Assembly: GCA_951230915.1 (NCBI GenBank)
Contig: OX579634.1
Coordinates: 41,367,570 to 41,431,569, forward strand
Length of the DNA: 64,000 bases
From: Antitrichia curtipendula
Lineage: Eukaryota; Streptophyta; Bryopsida; Hypnales; Leucodontaceae
Direction of reading: 5' to 3'
The stretch's first letter is position 1; each line of letters starts with the position of its first letter. The position numbers were made by a program, and so were the translations under genes. Below, in pieces: positions 9,549 to 22,397 of this stretch. The notes under the pieces were generated by a model. It was given only the letters and a program-made list of their open reading frames with translations. It searched no databases and was not told where the DNA came from.

Positions 9549-11354
9549 TGTTGAAGCCATAGCCTGCAGACAGAAAAAAATTCTGTTTCGTGGAAACTGT
9601 TTAGAGTTTCCGAGAGCAGATTTGTAAATATTGAAATCTGTACATTTACGAACTTGAACGGAAGTTTCCACAGAGGTACAATTTTCTTTGAGCTTTTTCA
9701 ACTAAACAATTGTCATTCTTGAACGTCTCAATTGTCAAGCGAACTTTCAATTCTGGTCTCCGAACACTTTCAAATGCCATGATGGCCCATTTCCAAAGTT
9801 GGCAGTCACGATTTTCAGAGGTCTACCTGCGAGAAATTTCTCGATTCAAATTGCAAGAAAAATAAAACTTTCTTGCATTTGCTCCGCAGTTTTTCCAGTA
9901 TCGTATTTCTCCATTTCAGAGCGTTGAACGATGAATTCTGTTAACACGATTAACAAGGAGAAGCGGAATATTGATTGCTGCATTCCTGTGTGAATTGATT
10001 GCTGAATTGCAGAAGGAGCCTGCATGGAGCCGCGCAACTTAAGTAGCAGACGACAAGGTTTGGCATATCTGAGAGACTGTTATCTACCAGTAACATTCCA
10101 CAGTCCGCCTGACATGCGTAGCACTTTGAGCAGCAGCATGGGGTCCCTTCCAGAAAATCCCCGAATATCTTCGTGACAGGTACTTGGGCCATTGGCTCCT
10201 GATCATGGTGAACCTGCGTATTACCAATTCCTGACTCATGTACATGCCGTGCACATTTTTGTTACGAAATGTACCCAGGACCGAATTAAGATGAGAGTGG
10301 TTGTAGGGTGGCTTACCTTATCCCTCGTGCTGTTGAAACTTGATATTCGTAAAAAATTTAAAAGAAAAACGAAAAACTATCCTTTATTAACGCTTTAAAG
10401 ATGCCGGTGACTAAGAGTGTTCGATGAATGACTTTTGAAGGAAATTGTAGAAAAAAAGAATGCATCCACTCATCCAAGAATTTGGTAGTTTTGGGCTATC
10501 TCCCTTGGTGACATGGCCATCTCTTTCCAAGGTTAATAAATGTTGAACTTATTTGGAAACTATTTTCCAAAAAAAATACTAATTATCATAAAGAATTTCA
10601 CAAGGATCTTAGAAAATATTCAAAGAGGTCAACTCAATTATCAAATTGTCAAAGAACTATATATTTATTTGTTAGGCATTTATTGTGGAAATCAAATCTC
10701 CAAAAGATAGGAAAGGATATTGTCAGTGTTGTTCAAAAATGTTATTTGTACCTTCAAAACTTTGGTTCTGTATGACCCTATTTCAAATTTTTATAAATAG
10801 ATTTTTAAAGGGCAATGGGAAAAAAATGAAAAAAAAACTATAAAAAATATTCAATTATATAAATCTGTATTTAACTATTGTGGGAATATATGGAAAGAAA
10901 TTTAGAAACTTTAACAAGACAAATTGAAAGATTCTAACATTTGAAGATAGAAGGAAACAAAATTCCAACCTTATAAGTCATGGCCAATAGGGTTTTACTC
11001 CTCCTAGAATAAGATTTTTATACTAGACATGGTTATTTTTTTGACATTTGTATGTTGTATCATAATTAGATGAAGAATTTTGCCCATGTTGCAAACGATG
11101 CCCCCAAAGCTAAGGAAATTATTACTTTTAATCTGGGCACCCAATTGGGAAAAAAAAACATATTTTTTCTAAAGGGGTACATGTTTATACCTTGTGTCTA
11201 AATTTCAAAAACATCCATCCTAAATTGACTTCATAGGAATCTACATGGAGTTTCAATTGGTTGTTCGATGGACAATTTTTTTTAAAGGTTAAACTTTACC
11301 TATTTAGACCCTATATTATCTAAAAAATTATTTATTTTTCATGACATAATCCAT
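9549..11354. other. 3' region of the second CML gene and intergenic DNA
   Basis: Gene-like composition continues to about 10330 (3' untranslated region and possibly more transcript), without a protein I can recognise. It is AT-rich after that. Confidence 0.35.
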
Positions 11355-12140
11355 CTTAATCCTTAAAGGACCAAGTGTCTACTCCATTAATACTTGAAAA
11401 CTTGGATAGGATCAGTCAAATTTTAATGGATGTTTTCAAAATTTGGACACAAGATGGGCATATTCACTTCATTGATGAGGGATTAAAAAACAATCAAATT
11501 AGATGGCAGGATCAAAAGTTATGTTGCATAAAAAAAATGAGTAGTTTGGGCAATTTTGTCATCTTTTACTAAAATTCTCCATCTACTTCTAAAATTTGGC
11601 ATGTAGGTAACTAATATGATATAGTATATAATGATAAAAAAATTTGCACAAAGTTTTTTTCTAAGGGAATCAAACTCTACTATCCTTGTTGAGCAAGAGT
11701 GAGAAAAAATATTTTCTTCTATTTTCTAATGCAATTATCTTGGAATCTATTATTTCAAAGTTTTTAAAATTTTTCCAACATGTTCCATTTTTAAGTCTCT
11801 AAATTTTCACCATTTGGATTTCAAACAAAAAATATCCTTGTTGCACAAGAAGTCATAAAAAAATGACTAATATATTGCCAATTTATTTGACCTCCTCGCA
11901 TTGTAAGGTGATTTGGATTAATGTAGACCTGTTATTTGATACTAGAATTTTGCATACGTGTAGTCATGTATCCAATAAGTAAAAGATATAATATTCAATG
12001 GTATAAGGGATCAAATTTTTGTAGAGCAGTTACTTTATTCCAAGAGATTTCAAAGTGTATCGACTCAATCCTACATGAATTAAAGGATGGCAGTTTCGAC
12101 AATTCCTTCTTAAAAACACCCCCATTCCTTTAAAGGTTTA
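11355..12140 (+). mobile_element. Probable decayed TTAA-family element (copy U)
   Basis: The left end TTAATCCTTAAAGGACC at about 11356 faces a degenerate inverse at about 12120-12138 ('attcctttaaaggttta'). The interior phrase 'aggatcaaaagttatgttgc' resembles the family's 'caaaagttatg' block. The ends are worn, so the limits are approximate. Confidence 0.35.
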
Positions 12141-14542
12141 CTTAGCAAGATATACATTCAATTTTTGTATATATTACCAAGAAAAAAATAATTTTTTATT
12201 TTATATATATAATATAATAATTTATACATTCAATGTATATTAAAGATATACAATAGACATACTTGTTAGAATTTGTAAAAACTCTTCTTACATTTATTCC
12301 ATGCATTAGATAAATTGCACACTGTAGGACACTGAGTCTTATCATGCTCTCAAAATGCATACCAATGCTTAATGCATAGTTTTGCACTAAATTTTGATAT
12401 TTACACCCAATAGTGTATTAGAATGCGGACACCTTTTTTTACCATGAATCATTTATGACCATCAAAAATTTCAAGACAAAACCACCTTCATTATTTTGCC
12501 TATTTGATAGCTCAAAAATATACTTTTTAAATCTTTAGAAGACAATCTCATCCTAAACTTCCTAGTAAAATATCAAAATACCAAAATAAAACTAACTTAA
12601 TATAAATACTTAAAAGTCAATCTTCATGATTGTAAACACTTGTGTGAAACAAAATTTGAAAATTGCCTCAATTATTATCAATGAAATCTCTAAATTTAAT
12701 GTACATATTCCAATCTGTTCTCAATTCATGGGGAATTTCGTTGAAATGGTAGTCATTCCACAAATTTGGCACTTTGTATTTTAGGCCGTGTGGATTAAAA
12801 TCTATACTTGTCTTAAATGGATTAGACTACGTAGTTTGAAAATAGTCTATGGAATATAACCATTTTCATGAAATTTCCTAAATTTTGAGTACTTAAATTT
12901 TTTATTTTATTTTTGAAGGTTGGATATGTAGCTTTGGTAGCCCCAAATCATCTACTATCTTAAATTTAATATGCATTTATCACAGGTATTTTTTGAGTTT
13001 ATCAAAACACCACCTCATAGTGCAATGTGACAAAAAAAACTTGCAGTCTATTAGAGCTTCCCCCATGGTGCAAAATTTTTTACAAGCATTACTTATAGTA
13101 AATATGATACCTCAACATATAATCAACATAAAAATTTCTATCAATGTAATTAGTGTTGAAAAGTACAAAACCTTCTAACCTAACAAGTTTAAGTTGTACA
13201 TCTTGAACTTGCAAGGTTTTAAAACTCAACGGGTTTCTTCAAGTTTTGTATGGATAGGATGATTAATGTTATTTCTATATAAATAATTTATTGAATTGAT
13301 ATAATTTAAGCTCATAATATGTGTGTCAACATTTTATCATTTCAAATTAAGTGGAAGTGAACTTTTCAAAAACGCAATTGTATCCAAAAAACATATACAA
13401 TTGTTATTTATATTAGTTTATAAATAATCTAGGTTGACTTTCCAATTTTGACATTTTGTAACTCCTGTGACACATTCTTTCAATAATTGAATCAATGTTG
13501 ATTTAGTTTTGATTTTATGCATTTGTACTCATTACAAAATTGTAAAACCTACAAATTTATGAGAACATTTAAGAACTTTTCCTAAAGAATGCTATGTTCA
13601 CCAACTCACACATTACCAAAAAATTTAAACATAAAACATAAAAAAATGTAGAAAGCCGAAAATAAACTGTTAAAAATATCTTATTCCTATTAAAAAATGA
13701 ATGATTTTCATCTAATATTTTTTTTAAACTTTCTTGGATTTGTATTAGATCTTGAACTCTTGATGGTGAAAAGTTCTTCAATGAGAAATTATAGATTTTT
13801 CTACAACAAAAGATGAGAAACCCATATATAGATCACAAAAGATGCCATTTTAGTGTATTTGGAAGTTCCTACCTCTTTGCTCTTGATGTGCATTTTAGAC
13901 ATTAAAATGAACTTTTTAAAATTGATCCAGCAACTAATGAAATCAAGTTTAAGGATTAAAAATTTAATTTTTTAACAACAAATGAATGCAAAGATGTCCC
14001 CATGCCTACATAACCTTTGTTAATTAAATTTAACAAATGAATGAAATTTAATTAATTTAAATATTTTATGATTGTTGTCTTAATTCTTTACATTTATATG
14101 ATATGGATTCTTACAACTTGGCTGTGCAAATCTTCTGTAGTTCAAACTTCAAAGGATAAAAATACAATATGTATCACATTAGAACAAAGTTCAAAAATCA
14201 AAAGTTCAATTTTGAATTCAATTTCTTTTTTGTTAAAATAACAAATGTTCAATCAATAGTCTATTTAATTTAATTTTTAAATTAAAAATTCAAATATTAC
14301 AAAATATTGGTTAGTAAAACAATTGATTTAATCAAATGGATATGATTTATAGACCATATTTACAATTTTTTCTTAAAACTATCATTAAATTATTATTCTA
14401 AACTTTATTTTATAGTATATCTTTACAATTTTGGACTTTTCAACTACCTCTTTGTTTTAAGAAGTTAATAAATCTTTTTTTATTCTAATTTTAAAATTTT
14501 CCAAAAAATGAATATCATATTGTCTATAACATGGTGTATAGA
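12141..14542. other. AT-rich gene desert
   Basis: No coding frame beyond chance length, no splice-supported homology and no pairable element ends. Confidence 0.5.

Positions 14543-14569
<27 letters not shown>
14543..14569. repeat. (AT)n microsatellite
   Basis: About 13 uninterrupted AT units followed by a short (AC)n-like run. Confidence 0.9.
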
Positions 14570-14575
<6 letters not shown>

Positions 14576-14810
14576 CACAAACAGTGATACAAAAGAAAAA
14601 TTGGTTTGCACCTAGATGTTTTACAAAATATATACTTGAATGAAATTTTCAAAAATTTTAAGCTTATTACTTTTGGGATATGATTTTTTTTTTCTTGTAA
14701 CAAAATTTGAATTTTTATGATTTATAAAAGAAATTTAATATCATCTCTTTCAAAAAAAATTTAACAAAAGATCCCCCAAAAATTCAAATTTACTTGCTAA
14801 ATGGACCAAC

Positions 14811-15041
14811 GGTGCTAGTATGTGAGCATAAAAATGCGATTTTGGTGAACTTTGAGCATATATATAAGTAGATATATTATAAACATTGAAGATGCTTATA
14901 ATGTAAACACCTATAATGTAGGTACCTATATCATAGTTATAGTATAATTATAGAAGGTTTCTATGATATAGACACCTATAACATAGGTGTATAGTCTTTA
15001 GGCTCATGTGCTCGTGCTCCTACGCTCACATAATAGCAACC
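14811..15041. mobile_element. Family S inverted-repeat element, copy 1 (231 bp)
   Basis: The left end GGTGCTAGTATGTGAGC is mirrored by the right end (inverse GGTTGCTATTATGTGAGC). The interior is built from short palindromic phrases such as 'cctataatgtaggtacct' and 'acacctataacataggtgt'. A second copy lies at 32344-32602. Confidence 0.6.
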
Positions 15042-15365
15042 CTCCTAAATGGACTGTATATATTGAAGGATTTTGAAGTTTGAACAATTGGTCATAGGTT
15101 CCATCTATTAATGGATAAGACCATAGTTGAAAAAAAGAATGAAACAACTTTCTCTTGCGAGGTTGGTTGCCTTGTGACAAAATGCAATTGAGAATAGGAA
15201 TAGCAAAATAGAGTCCTATATTCTCCCATAGTCATTGAGAAAATTTTAGATCTTCAAGATTTGACACTCTTGATCTAGTCTGGAAGAGAGGATTATGTCC
15301 AATAATACACTTAAGACTTAAATCATCTCCACGGTTTTATGATAGGAGCCTTGACTTGGTTAATG

Positions 15366-15777
15366 TAAGGTAGGAGGCTCTAAAATGGAATGAGCATTAA
15401 GAACAGACCCTATAAATGGTTTTGAAATGGACATGAATTGATTTTGAAATTGACATATATAGTCATTGAATGAATCAAGGAAAAAAACATTATCAATTGC
15501 AAGAGCCAATCATTTGCTTTGCTTTCCCCATCCTTCTTTAGAATTGCAAGTGAATCGTTTATAAAAGACCTAGGGTCATAAATAGGGACCTATGATCCAA
15601 ACTGTTTGAAAATTCATAAGTAATTCAAAAATGCTTGGAAAAATACAAAACCACTTGGGTTAGATTCCTCATCTATTTCTCTTTGTCTGGAAAATGAGCT
15701 AAAATTATTCCCGTCGAATGAAATACACAAAAGGCAAACTAGCTCTTAGATGTGCCATTTCTGAGCCTCCTACCTTA
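15366..15777 (+). mobile_element. Family K inverted-repeat element, copy 1 (412 bp)
   Basis: Perfect 15-bp TIRs: TAAGGTAGGAGGCTC at the left and its inverse at the right. The interior ('agagccaatcatt', 'ttgcaagtgaatc', 'aattcataagtaattcaaaa', 'ggaaaaatacaaaaccactt') recurs in three other copies. The outermost TA may be a target duplication, which would suit a Tc1/mariner-type origin. There is no coding capacity. Confidence 0.8.
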
Positions 15778-15918
15778 GAGACCGTCCTTCAAAATCACCC
15801 CCCCTAAAAAAGAAACACGCCAACTCCAAAAATCTACAGTTTGAGCCCAAGCCAAACGAACATTCAAAACACCAGCCTACATGGCCCTAGCAATTCCTTA
15901 CAACACTTGTTTGACAAT

Positions 15919-16208
15919 GCAATAGATGTTTCTCAGCCCCTATGAAGGGCTGAGAGTTCCCGTGGGTTCCCAGACTTTGAAAACTGCGTAGCAAAAGCTG
16001 CCTAATGTGGTAGAGAGACTGCCATGTCATTTCATTTTTTTGTATTTTTTCAAAAAAGAAATTTTACTTTTTTTTTTTCATTTATAAAAAAGTAATTTTG
16101 TTTTTTATTTTTAATAAATTTTGACAACAGACGTTCTAAAATTGCTGGGGGAACAACACCGGAAAGAGGCCTAAACGGACTTCTAGACCCCCAAAAAAAC
16201 ATCTAATG
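15919..16208 (-). mobile_element. Family L element, copy 1 (about 290 bp)
   Basis: The ends CAATAGATGTTT and the inverse of CATTAGATGTTT enclose GC-richer shoulders ('ctcagccc', 'ggggaacaacaccgg', 'aggcct') around a poly-A/T core. The inverted counterpart lies at 22398-22680. Confidence 0.6.
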
Positions 16209-16245
16209 TTCTTGCTACAATTTCTGCAGCCTTTTGCAAAAACAA

Positions 16246-16720
16246 TAAGGTAAATCAGCCCATTGTGGTCAAATGATCCATTGTGGACACCTACCAAATG
16301 ACCCCATCGTGGTTTTTTCAGTTTTTTCAGTTTTTGGCTTCAATGCACGTCTTACATGATAGTAATGAAGTAGTTAGTGACATCATTAGGAACTTGCAAT
16401 TTTTCACTGAGAATTCATTGTGAGAATTGATTTTTTAGGCCTTCCATGTTAGAAAAGACTTTGATTGCTTTAGATGAGTCAAATGAATATGATGGATTTA
16501 GATTTTGTTGGTTTTAAGGTAGTCTATAGACTCTTATGGGCAAAGACGCATTGAACACTTCAAAAATTCATAGCAAATTCATACTTTGTCAAAAAAACAT
16601 AATTTCAATTGCTCTCACTGTTTCTCACACTTGTACTATTGTAGGAAACAAATTGAAAATTTCCAGTAACCACATGATGTCAAACTCCTTATTTTGACCA
16701 CAATGGGCTGGTTTACCTTA
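16246..16720 (+). mobile_element. Family P inverted-repeat element, copy 1 (475 bp)
   Basis: TIR of about 27 bp: TAAGGTAAATCAGCCCATTG at the left and the inverse of TAAGGTAAACCAGCCCATTG at the right, both continuing into TGGTCAAA. The interior ('gtagtctatagactc', 'caaattcatactttgtcaaa') recurs inverted at about 50600-50960 and, diverged, at about 25600-25925. Its outer TAAGGTA is shared with family K. Confidence 0.75.
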
Positions 16721-16925
16721 CCTACCACTAATGACTAATGAGTGCGTTCAACAATATTGGATATTCAAATACCATGCACAAATATTGTAAAACAAGGTGC
16801 GAAACTAGTTTGCAAGTAAAGCCACAAAGGATGGTTGAACTTGAGAAAGGCCATTTGACATGGTCACTTTTTGCCCCCAAAAGGGTGGAGATCGATGCTT
16901 TTACAACATTCATATGCTTATTTGG

Positions 16926-17704
16926 TACTCCCTCCATCTCAAAAATGATCTTCCATTGCTAAAAAATAATTACCATTTTTGTTCTTGTGAAGATTCAATG
17001 AATGGGTAACAACTTCCTTGAAATACTTAGAAACTACTGGAAATAACGTTATTTCCAGCCTTCATCCCTAAGCGTCCAAAGTCTTCTCCCAAATTGACGA
17101 TTTGGGAAAAATCATCATTAAGTACTATTTGGAAGAATATTTTGGAATTCATATATGAATGAAAGTTATAGGTTTTGAATCTTAGAATCCATCCGTATGG
17201 TTAGATTCACCAATGCTATCACCAATATTTTTTTATACGAATTTTGAAAGGAAAATTTTAAGATTCCTTCAAAACTCGATTACAAGCAAAACATGATTAT
17301 TTCGGGAGTAAAACTTGTTGAAATGGATTTGAAAAGAAGTTCTCTTCGTATGGTGAGTTTTTTTAATTTTTGTGATCTTTACATCTATGACCTCATTTTT
17401 GAAAATTCGATTTTGAACTAAAGTCGATGCGATTTTGGCTTGGTCAACCACTTGACATACTTCCACATTTTGTAATTTTAGAAAAATATGTACTCCAGTA
17501 ACACCAAATCCAACTGATAGATAGGACAAGAACTTGATAAAATACCTTCACAAATTAGGATGACTTTCACCCAAGTAGCAACAAGCAAGAAACAAGAATA
17601 TGAATTTGTTCATTGTCTAGAAATTGGACGTCGGAGCACTTACAGGTTAATTCCTAACATTTTTTGCAACCGGAAGATTCATTTGGGGACGGGGGGGAGC
17701 ATGT
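16926..17704 (+). mobile_element. Stowaway-like element, copy N1 (about 780 bp)
   Basis: The left end TACTCCCTCCATCTC followed by 'aaatgatcttcc' is mirrored at about 17660-17704 (inverse CTCCCCCCCGTCCCC then 'aaatgaatcttcc'). CTCCCTCC termini after TA are typical of Stowaway/mariner-type elements of plants. No transposase is visible. Confidence 0.65.
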
Positions 17705-18085
17705 ACTTAACGTGTGATCCCACCCGGACATGTATTTTGCATTGCCGGAATTGTATGCGGCTGGTGACAATCTTCAAGCGGGTGTCATGCAAAATGGACG
17801 GAAGGTCGGTTGTACGAGCAGCAACAACACATGTGCTGGCAGCAGTTGCAGAGTTGGCATGAAACTTGTGTATGGTGGAAGGCTTTCCAATATAATTCAA
17901 ATGTGGACATTCAACAAATGAATGAGATTTTAGTTTAAGGGGGAAGTCATAAAAGAGGGATCTTGAGTTCAAGGAGTTCATTGAACTCGACATGGCAAGG
18001 GATTGGACGTTCAACAAACTCGTTCAATTTTCTTCTCAACCCAAAACTCCACCAAGTTTGTTGAACCATTATCAGAAAAAATCTG

Positions 18086-18360
18086 AACTCTGTGGAGGGC
18101 TGCTAACTTTTCATTTTCAGACCCCTTGCAGTGCAAATACAGGAAAAAATAATAATTAATTAATTAATTAATTAAAAAGCTATTTTAAAAAACTAAAAAA
18201 TCCTATCTGACATGGCACTGACATGACACTATTAGTGCCAAATCAGATGCTAATAAAATAAAAAAATATATAAAATATACATATTTTAAAATTCTTGTTT
18301 AATTGCACCGTTGGCACTAAAAACTTGCGGCCCTTTTGAGGCCTGAAATTTTTTCTAATG
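18086..18360. mobile_element. Family L-like element, copy 3
   Basis: GC-richer shoulders ('gtggagggctgc' at the left, 'cccttttgaggcctga' then 'ttttctaatg' at the right) flank a poly-A/T core that contains (TTAA)n near 18153. The layout matches copies at 15919 and 22398. The exact ends are uncertain. Confidence 0.4.
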
Positions 18361-19019
18361 TGACTCTCTATTGTGACTCCCCCTACTGCCAGAGTATGGT
18401 ACATTTGTCTTCTACAAACATCGCCAAGGTAACCTTGAACATAAAAATTGATCATTTGAACATAACCTTGAACATTTATTGATCTTTTATTTTTTATTTT
18501 ATTATTTATAATTTTATAATTTTTTATTTTTGTGACAAATGGAAGGTAGCATCTGTAATTCAAACCTTAAAATATTACACTACATTTGAAATTTTTCTAT
18601 CAAATTTTTCTTAGTATGAGATCAAAAGGTACAACAATTACACAATGATATTTGGTATTTTTTTCATATATCAAAAAACACCACCATCAGCATAATTATT
18701 GATATATGTATCAATATCCACCACAATTTGATAATATTTAATAGTATTTGATGATATTTGGTATTTTTCTCATGTATCAAAATCCACCACCATCAATTTT
18801 TGACAAGGTGGTGCATGTCCATACCTTGTACCAAAATTTGATAAAATTTTGTTCAAAATTGGCTTCATAAATTTTTAATTGGACATTCAACAACCACTTG
18901 GTATTTTCAAGGGTAACATAAGAGCATTTATTGTCTACTTACAATTCCTTTATAGTTATGATTAAGCTCTAAGGACCATTACGTCGTATCAAATGCAGAT
19001 AAATTTTATCAAAATTTGG
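18361..19019. other. AT-rich intergenic DNA with duplicated 'ttgatatttggtatttttct' phrases
   Basis: Between about 18640 and 18800 the phrases 'tgatatttggtattttt' and 'atcaaaa.ccaccaccatca' occur twice, a local direct duplication. A possible worn TTAA-family left end ('ttaagctctaaggacc') lies at about 18962. Confidence 0.4.
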
Positions 19020-20868
19020 TTGAACCCCTAAAGAACCAAATAATGTTTTTTGGCAACATGGAAATTTTGGGCACTAACAAAGAACAAACTTTTTAATTTT
19101 TCATACAACATGTGGTCAAGGAGAAGCTTTAACCCCTAAAGAACCATCATGCGTGTTTTGGCAGTATAGAAATTTTGGGCAGGTATCTATGACTGGAGAT
19201 TTTCATATTTTTGGCTGAAATTTTAATAGAAGTTGTGCGCGAGGAATATCTTTCATATGCACTAAGTTTCATGACATTTGGAAATATGAGTCAAAAGTTA
19301 TGGTCTAATATGTTGCTTTTTTCCTCGGCCGGGCAGTCCAGGCAGATTTTTTAAAATCACTTTTTTCCGAAAAAAAAATTTTGAAATTGGTTTCTTAAAG
19401 TTATATATATGTGAAAAGCTTTTAATCATTCCATTTTGACAAATGAGTCAAAAGTTATGAGGAATTTTAATTTGCGGGCAGTTATGGAATTTCTACTCTA
19501 AAATAAACTTTGAACTCCATTATCTTACTCAATTTTCAATATTTTTGAAAAAAAACAAAATGGTAGGATGTAGATTGTTTATTGAAACATTTGAACCATT
19601 GGGATTGGCATTTTCCAATTCCATAAATAAATTCTTAACAATTTTGTATTTTGAATCATCTTCTATTTCTTTCTACTTACTGTTTTTTTCCTATATGTTG
19701 TACAACTCCAAATGATGTGAAAATTTTCAAGCATGTAGCCAACTTGTCTAGGAATATGAATCTAAAGAAGCACTACCATTTTGAACATTTTTTCATAGAA
19801 AAGTGAGCTTGTGAAGTGCAGCTGCCCGCTTTTTTGCAGGGCCCAAAAAATGATTTTAATGAACTTGAATGCTTATATTTTGCAATCCACGTGGTGGAAA
19901 TTTCTGAAATTGTTACCACATGTTCTCAAGTCAACACACTACAAGACCCTATGGTTACATGTGTCAAAAAAAGTTTTTTTCCAAAAATTTGGTACTTGTA
20001 CTAAAACTGACAGTTCTTTGAGTGTTTTGGTGAAAACATAGTCATAGAACTTTAGGGGTTAAGCAACAACAATTTTTGTAACTTTTGAGTACATGATTAA
20101 AAAGTTATTGTATGATATGTAGTTTCCTTCTCAACCAAAGTAGTTTCTTTCTCAACTCCCAAAACCACTTTTAAAAGAAAATGAAAATTCGACATTGGTT
20201 TCCTAGATTTATATATGCATGGAGAGATTTGAATCATTCCATTTTGACTAATGAAATGAAAACTATAAGGAAATTTTGTTTGCAGGCACTTATTGAACCT
20301 CTACTCTAAAATAAACTTTGAAGTCCTTAATTTAACTGAATTTTCAATATTTTTTTAATAAAATAAAATCATAGGATGTAAATTATTTAATAGAACATTA
20401 AAACCAATGCGATTGAAAATTTTCAATTCCATAAGTAAATTCTTATCAATTTAGTGTTTTAAATCATTCCCTACTTCTTTCTACTTACTATTTTTTTCAA
20501 GCATGAATTTGAAAATTGTTTTGTTTGAAATTTTTTAATGTATTCTCAACTTATTTCTTCAACAAGTCACAAAGATTTGTAAGTTGTAGGATCTATACAT
20601 TTTTGGATAAAATGTTTGAAAGATGAAATCTAACCATTTGGAAAGAGTTGAAAATACTTCTTTTCTAAATCTAAGCATCATAATATTGTAATTGATAAGT
20701 TTTTTTATTCTAAAATTTTAGGAGGGTGTAAACTAACAAGTTAACTAATGCATTGCACGGATGGATTTGTTTGAAAATAAATATAGATGAAGATTTTAGC
20801 CTTGCTTTAGAGACTAGTATTCTAAAGCAAATTTAGGCCTCTAAACATAAAAGAACTTTAGGAGTTAA
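19020..20868 (+). mobile_element. TTAA-family element, host copy I, split by copy B
   Basis: The left end is TTGAACCCCTAAAGAACC and the right end is 'gaactttaggagttaa'. Without the insert at 19129-20062 it is about 919 bp. Both flanks match the uninterrupted copy at 28129-29071: 'gagaagctttaa' then 'aacaatttttgtaactttt' here, versus 'agtagctttaa' then 'aataattttcgtaactttt' there. It is therefore one element broken by another of its own family. Confidence 0.75.
19129..20062 (+). mobile_element. TTAA-family element, copy B (934 bp), nested in copy I
   Basis: Bounded by TTAA on both sides. The left terminus is TTAACCCCTAAAGAACC and the right is the inverse of TTAACCCCTAAAGTTC. The interior shares 'gagtcaaaagttatgag', 'catgtagccaacttg' and 'gtgaagtgcagctgcccgc' blocks with copies A and C. 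The host sequence resumes directly after the second TTAA, so TTAA is duplicated at the insertion site. Confidence 0.8.
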
Positions 20869-22090
20869 ACCCCGCTATACTTGGATTGTGCTAATAAACT
20901 AAGGTGAAAATTAAAAACAATGAAAATTTAGCTCAATCTGAAACCACTACCACTACAATTATAGCCTTGGATTCATGAACTAATAATAGTATTGCACTAA
21001 TAATGATATTTAGTGTAAACCACAGGCTAATTGATTTACAAATACTATAAATTTTTACTCTTGATAGATAATTTTACCAACTACGCTTACTAAAAGATCC
21101 CCCCTCTTTGAATAGTACAAATATTTGTGATCTTGGTGAAAATCTTCATCAAAAGTACAAACGTATAGCCTTTCCAAATCAATTAGAGTATCCGCAATGC
21201 AAACTCGGCATATAAGCCGTGTAACGGCAAATGGCAAGCCATTCTACAAGACTCACACAATGCCGTTTTTTTCTTTGGACAAATTGACCCAACGCAAAGC
21301 CAACAATCCAAACATCAAATGGACTTTTCCATATTACAAAAAGAAAGAAAGAGAAGAGTCTATATTAAAAAAAAAAAAGACTTTTCATGAAAACAAGGGA
21401 AGTTTGAATCGATTCACACCCATACCAATGCTTGAAAAGCATTGATGATAATGACTATTCCTACAACAGGCCAACTCGCAAACCCTTCACATTTTGAAAA
21501 TTAGCCTATCCCGAGTGGTTGCATACCGAGGCTCTGAACACCACCCCACCCCCCTAACAGTTGCATTAGAGTGCAAATTTAATTAGAAATGGGCCCACAC
21601 CACCCACAGTGCAGATGCGCTTAGGGCCTCCTTACATGTATCGGTGGGTGGAAGGAGTCAACAATGTCGAAATATAGAAAGCACTTTATTTCGTGCTCCT
21701 TCTGCAGTGTCTAATACACTGATATCGATGGAACTGTCTCACCTAGTACTTCCACGCTTACCGATCATCGGTGGCATTGTTCTTGTCTTTTAGTTGCTTT
21801 CTTTGCTCATCGGGGCCTTAGCGTGGTTACACTAAACTAAATATCATTACTAGTGTAGCTTTACAATTGGTGTTCTTTTCTTTGTCTGTACTTGTTTGAT
21901 TTTTTCTTACACTACTTTTCTGCCCCTCAGCCAGCTTGGCTTTTCCACCGAGTGAGTGGACTGTCATTTAATTTCTTACAGTATTGTCCAGTTGGTGTCA
22001 ACCGCCCACTGAATCTTTCAGGTACACATTCTCATCCATTCAATTATTGAGCTGGAATTGAGAAGGATGTAAGGTGGGTACCCCCCAAAA
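20869..22090. other. Intergenic DNA with an unexplained GC-richer block
   Basis: From about 21580 to 22060 the composition is close to that of the genes. I find no extended frame, recognisable protein or RNA gene there. It could be a gene relic, a non-coding transcript or part of an element whose ends I cannot pair. Confidence 0.35.
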
Positions 22091-22335
22091 GGCTAGGGTG
22101 AACCAACCCGTCACTCATTCCCGAGGAGAAAACACTAAATTTTTTAATTTGCCATGCATAATAAAATTTGCAAATTTTGAGTTCATATTTGCAATTAGAG
22201 GCTCCAAATTAGCTAGGAGAGGTGTAGAAGATTAATCAGTCAAGTACAAAATAGGGGGGAGGGGGGAGGTTTTCTTTTCCATGCACCCCTAGAATGACTT
22301 TGGGAGGATGAACAAGGGGTTGGTTCACCCTAGCC
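22091..22335. mobile_element. Family O inverted-repeat element, copy 1 (245 bp)
   Basis: Perfect 19-bp TIRs GGCTAGGGTGAACCAACCC. The interior ('gccatgcataataaaattt', 'ccaaattagctagg') matches 39373-39609 and part of 4102-4338. Confidence 0.8.
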
Positions 22336-22397
22336 TCCCAAATTGCCGCTTTTTTCTATTGTGCCTAGTTACTATTATTAAACCAATCAAATTTTCA

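Noticed and set aside
17560..17862. 100-codon + strand frame
   Set aside because: Crosses the right terminus of Stowaway-like element N1; composition and context argue for chance.
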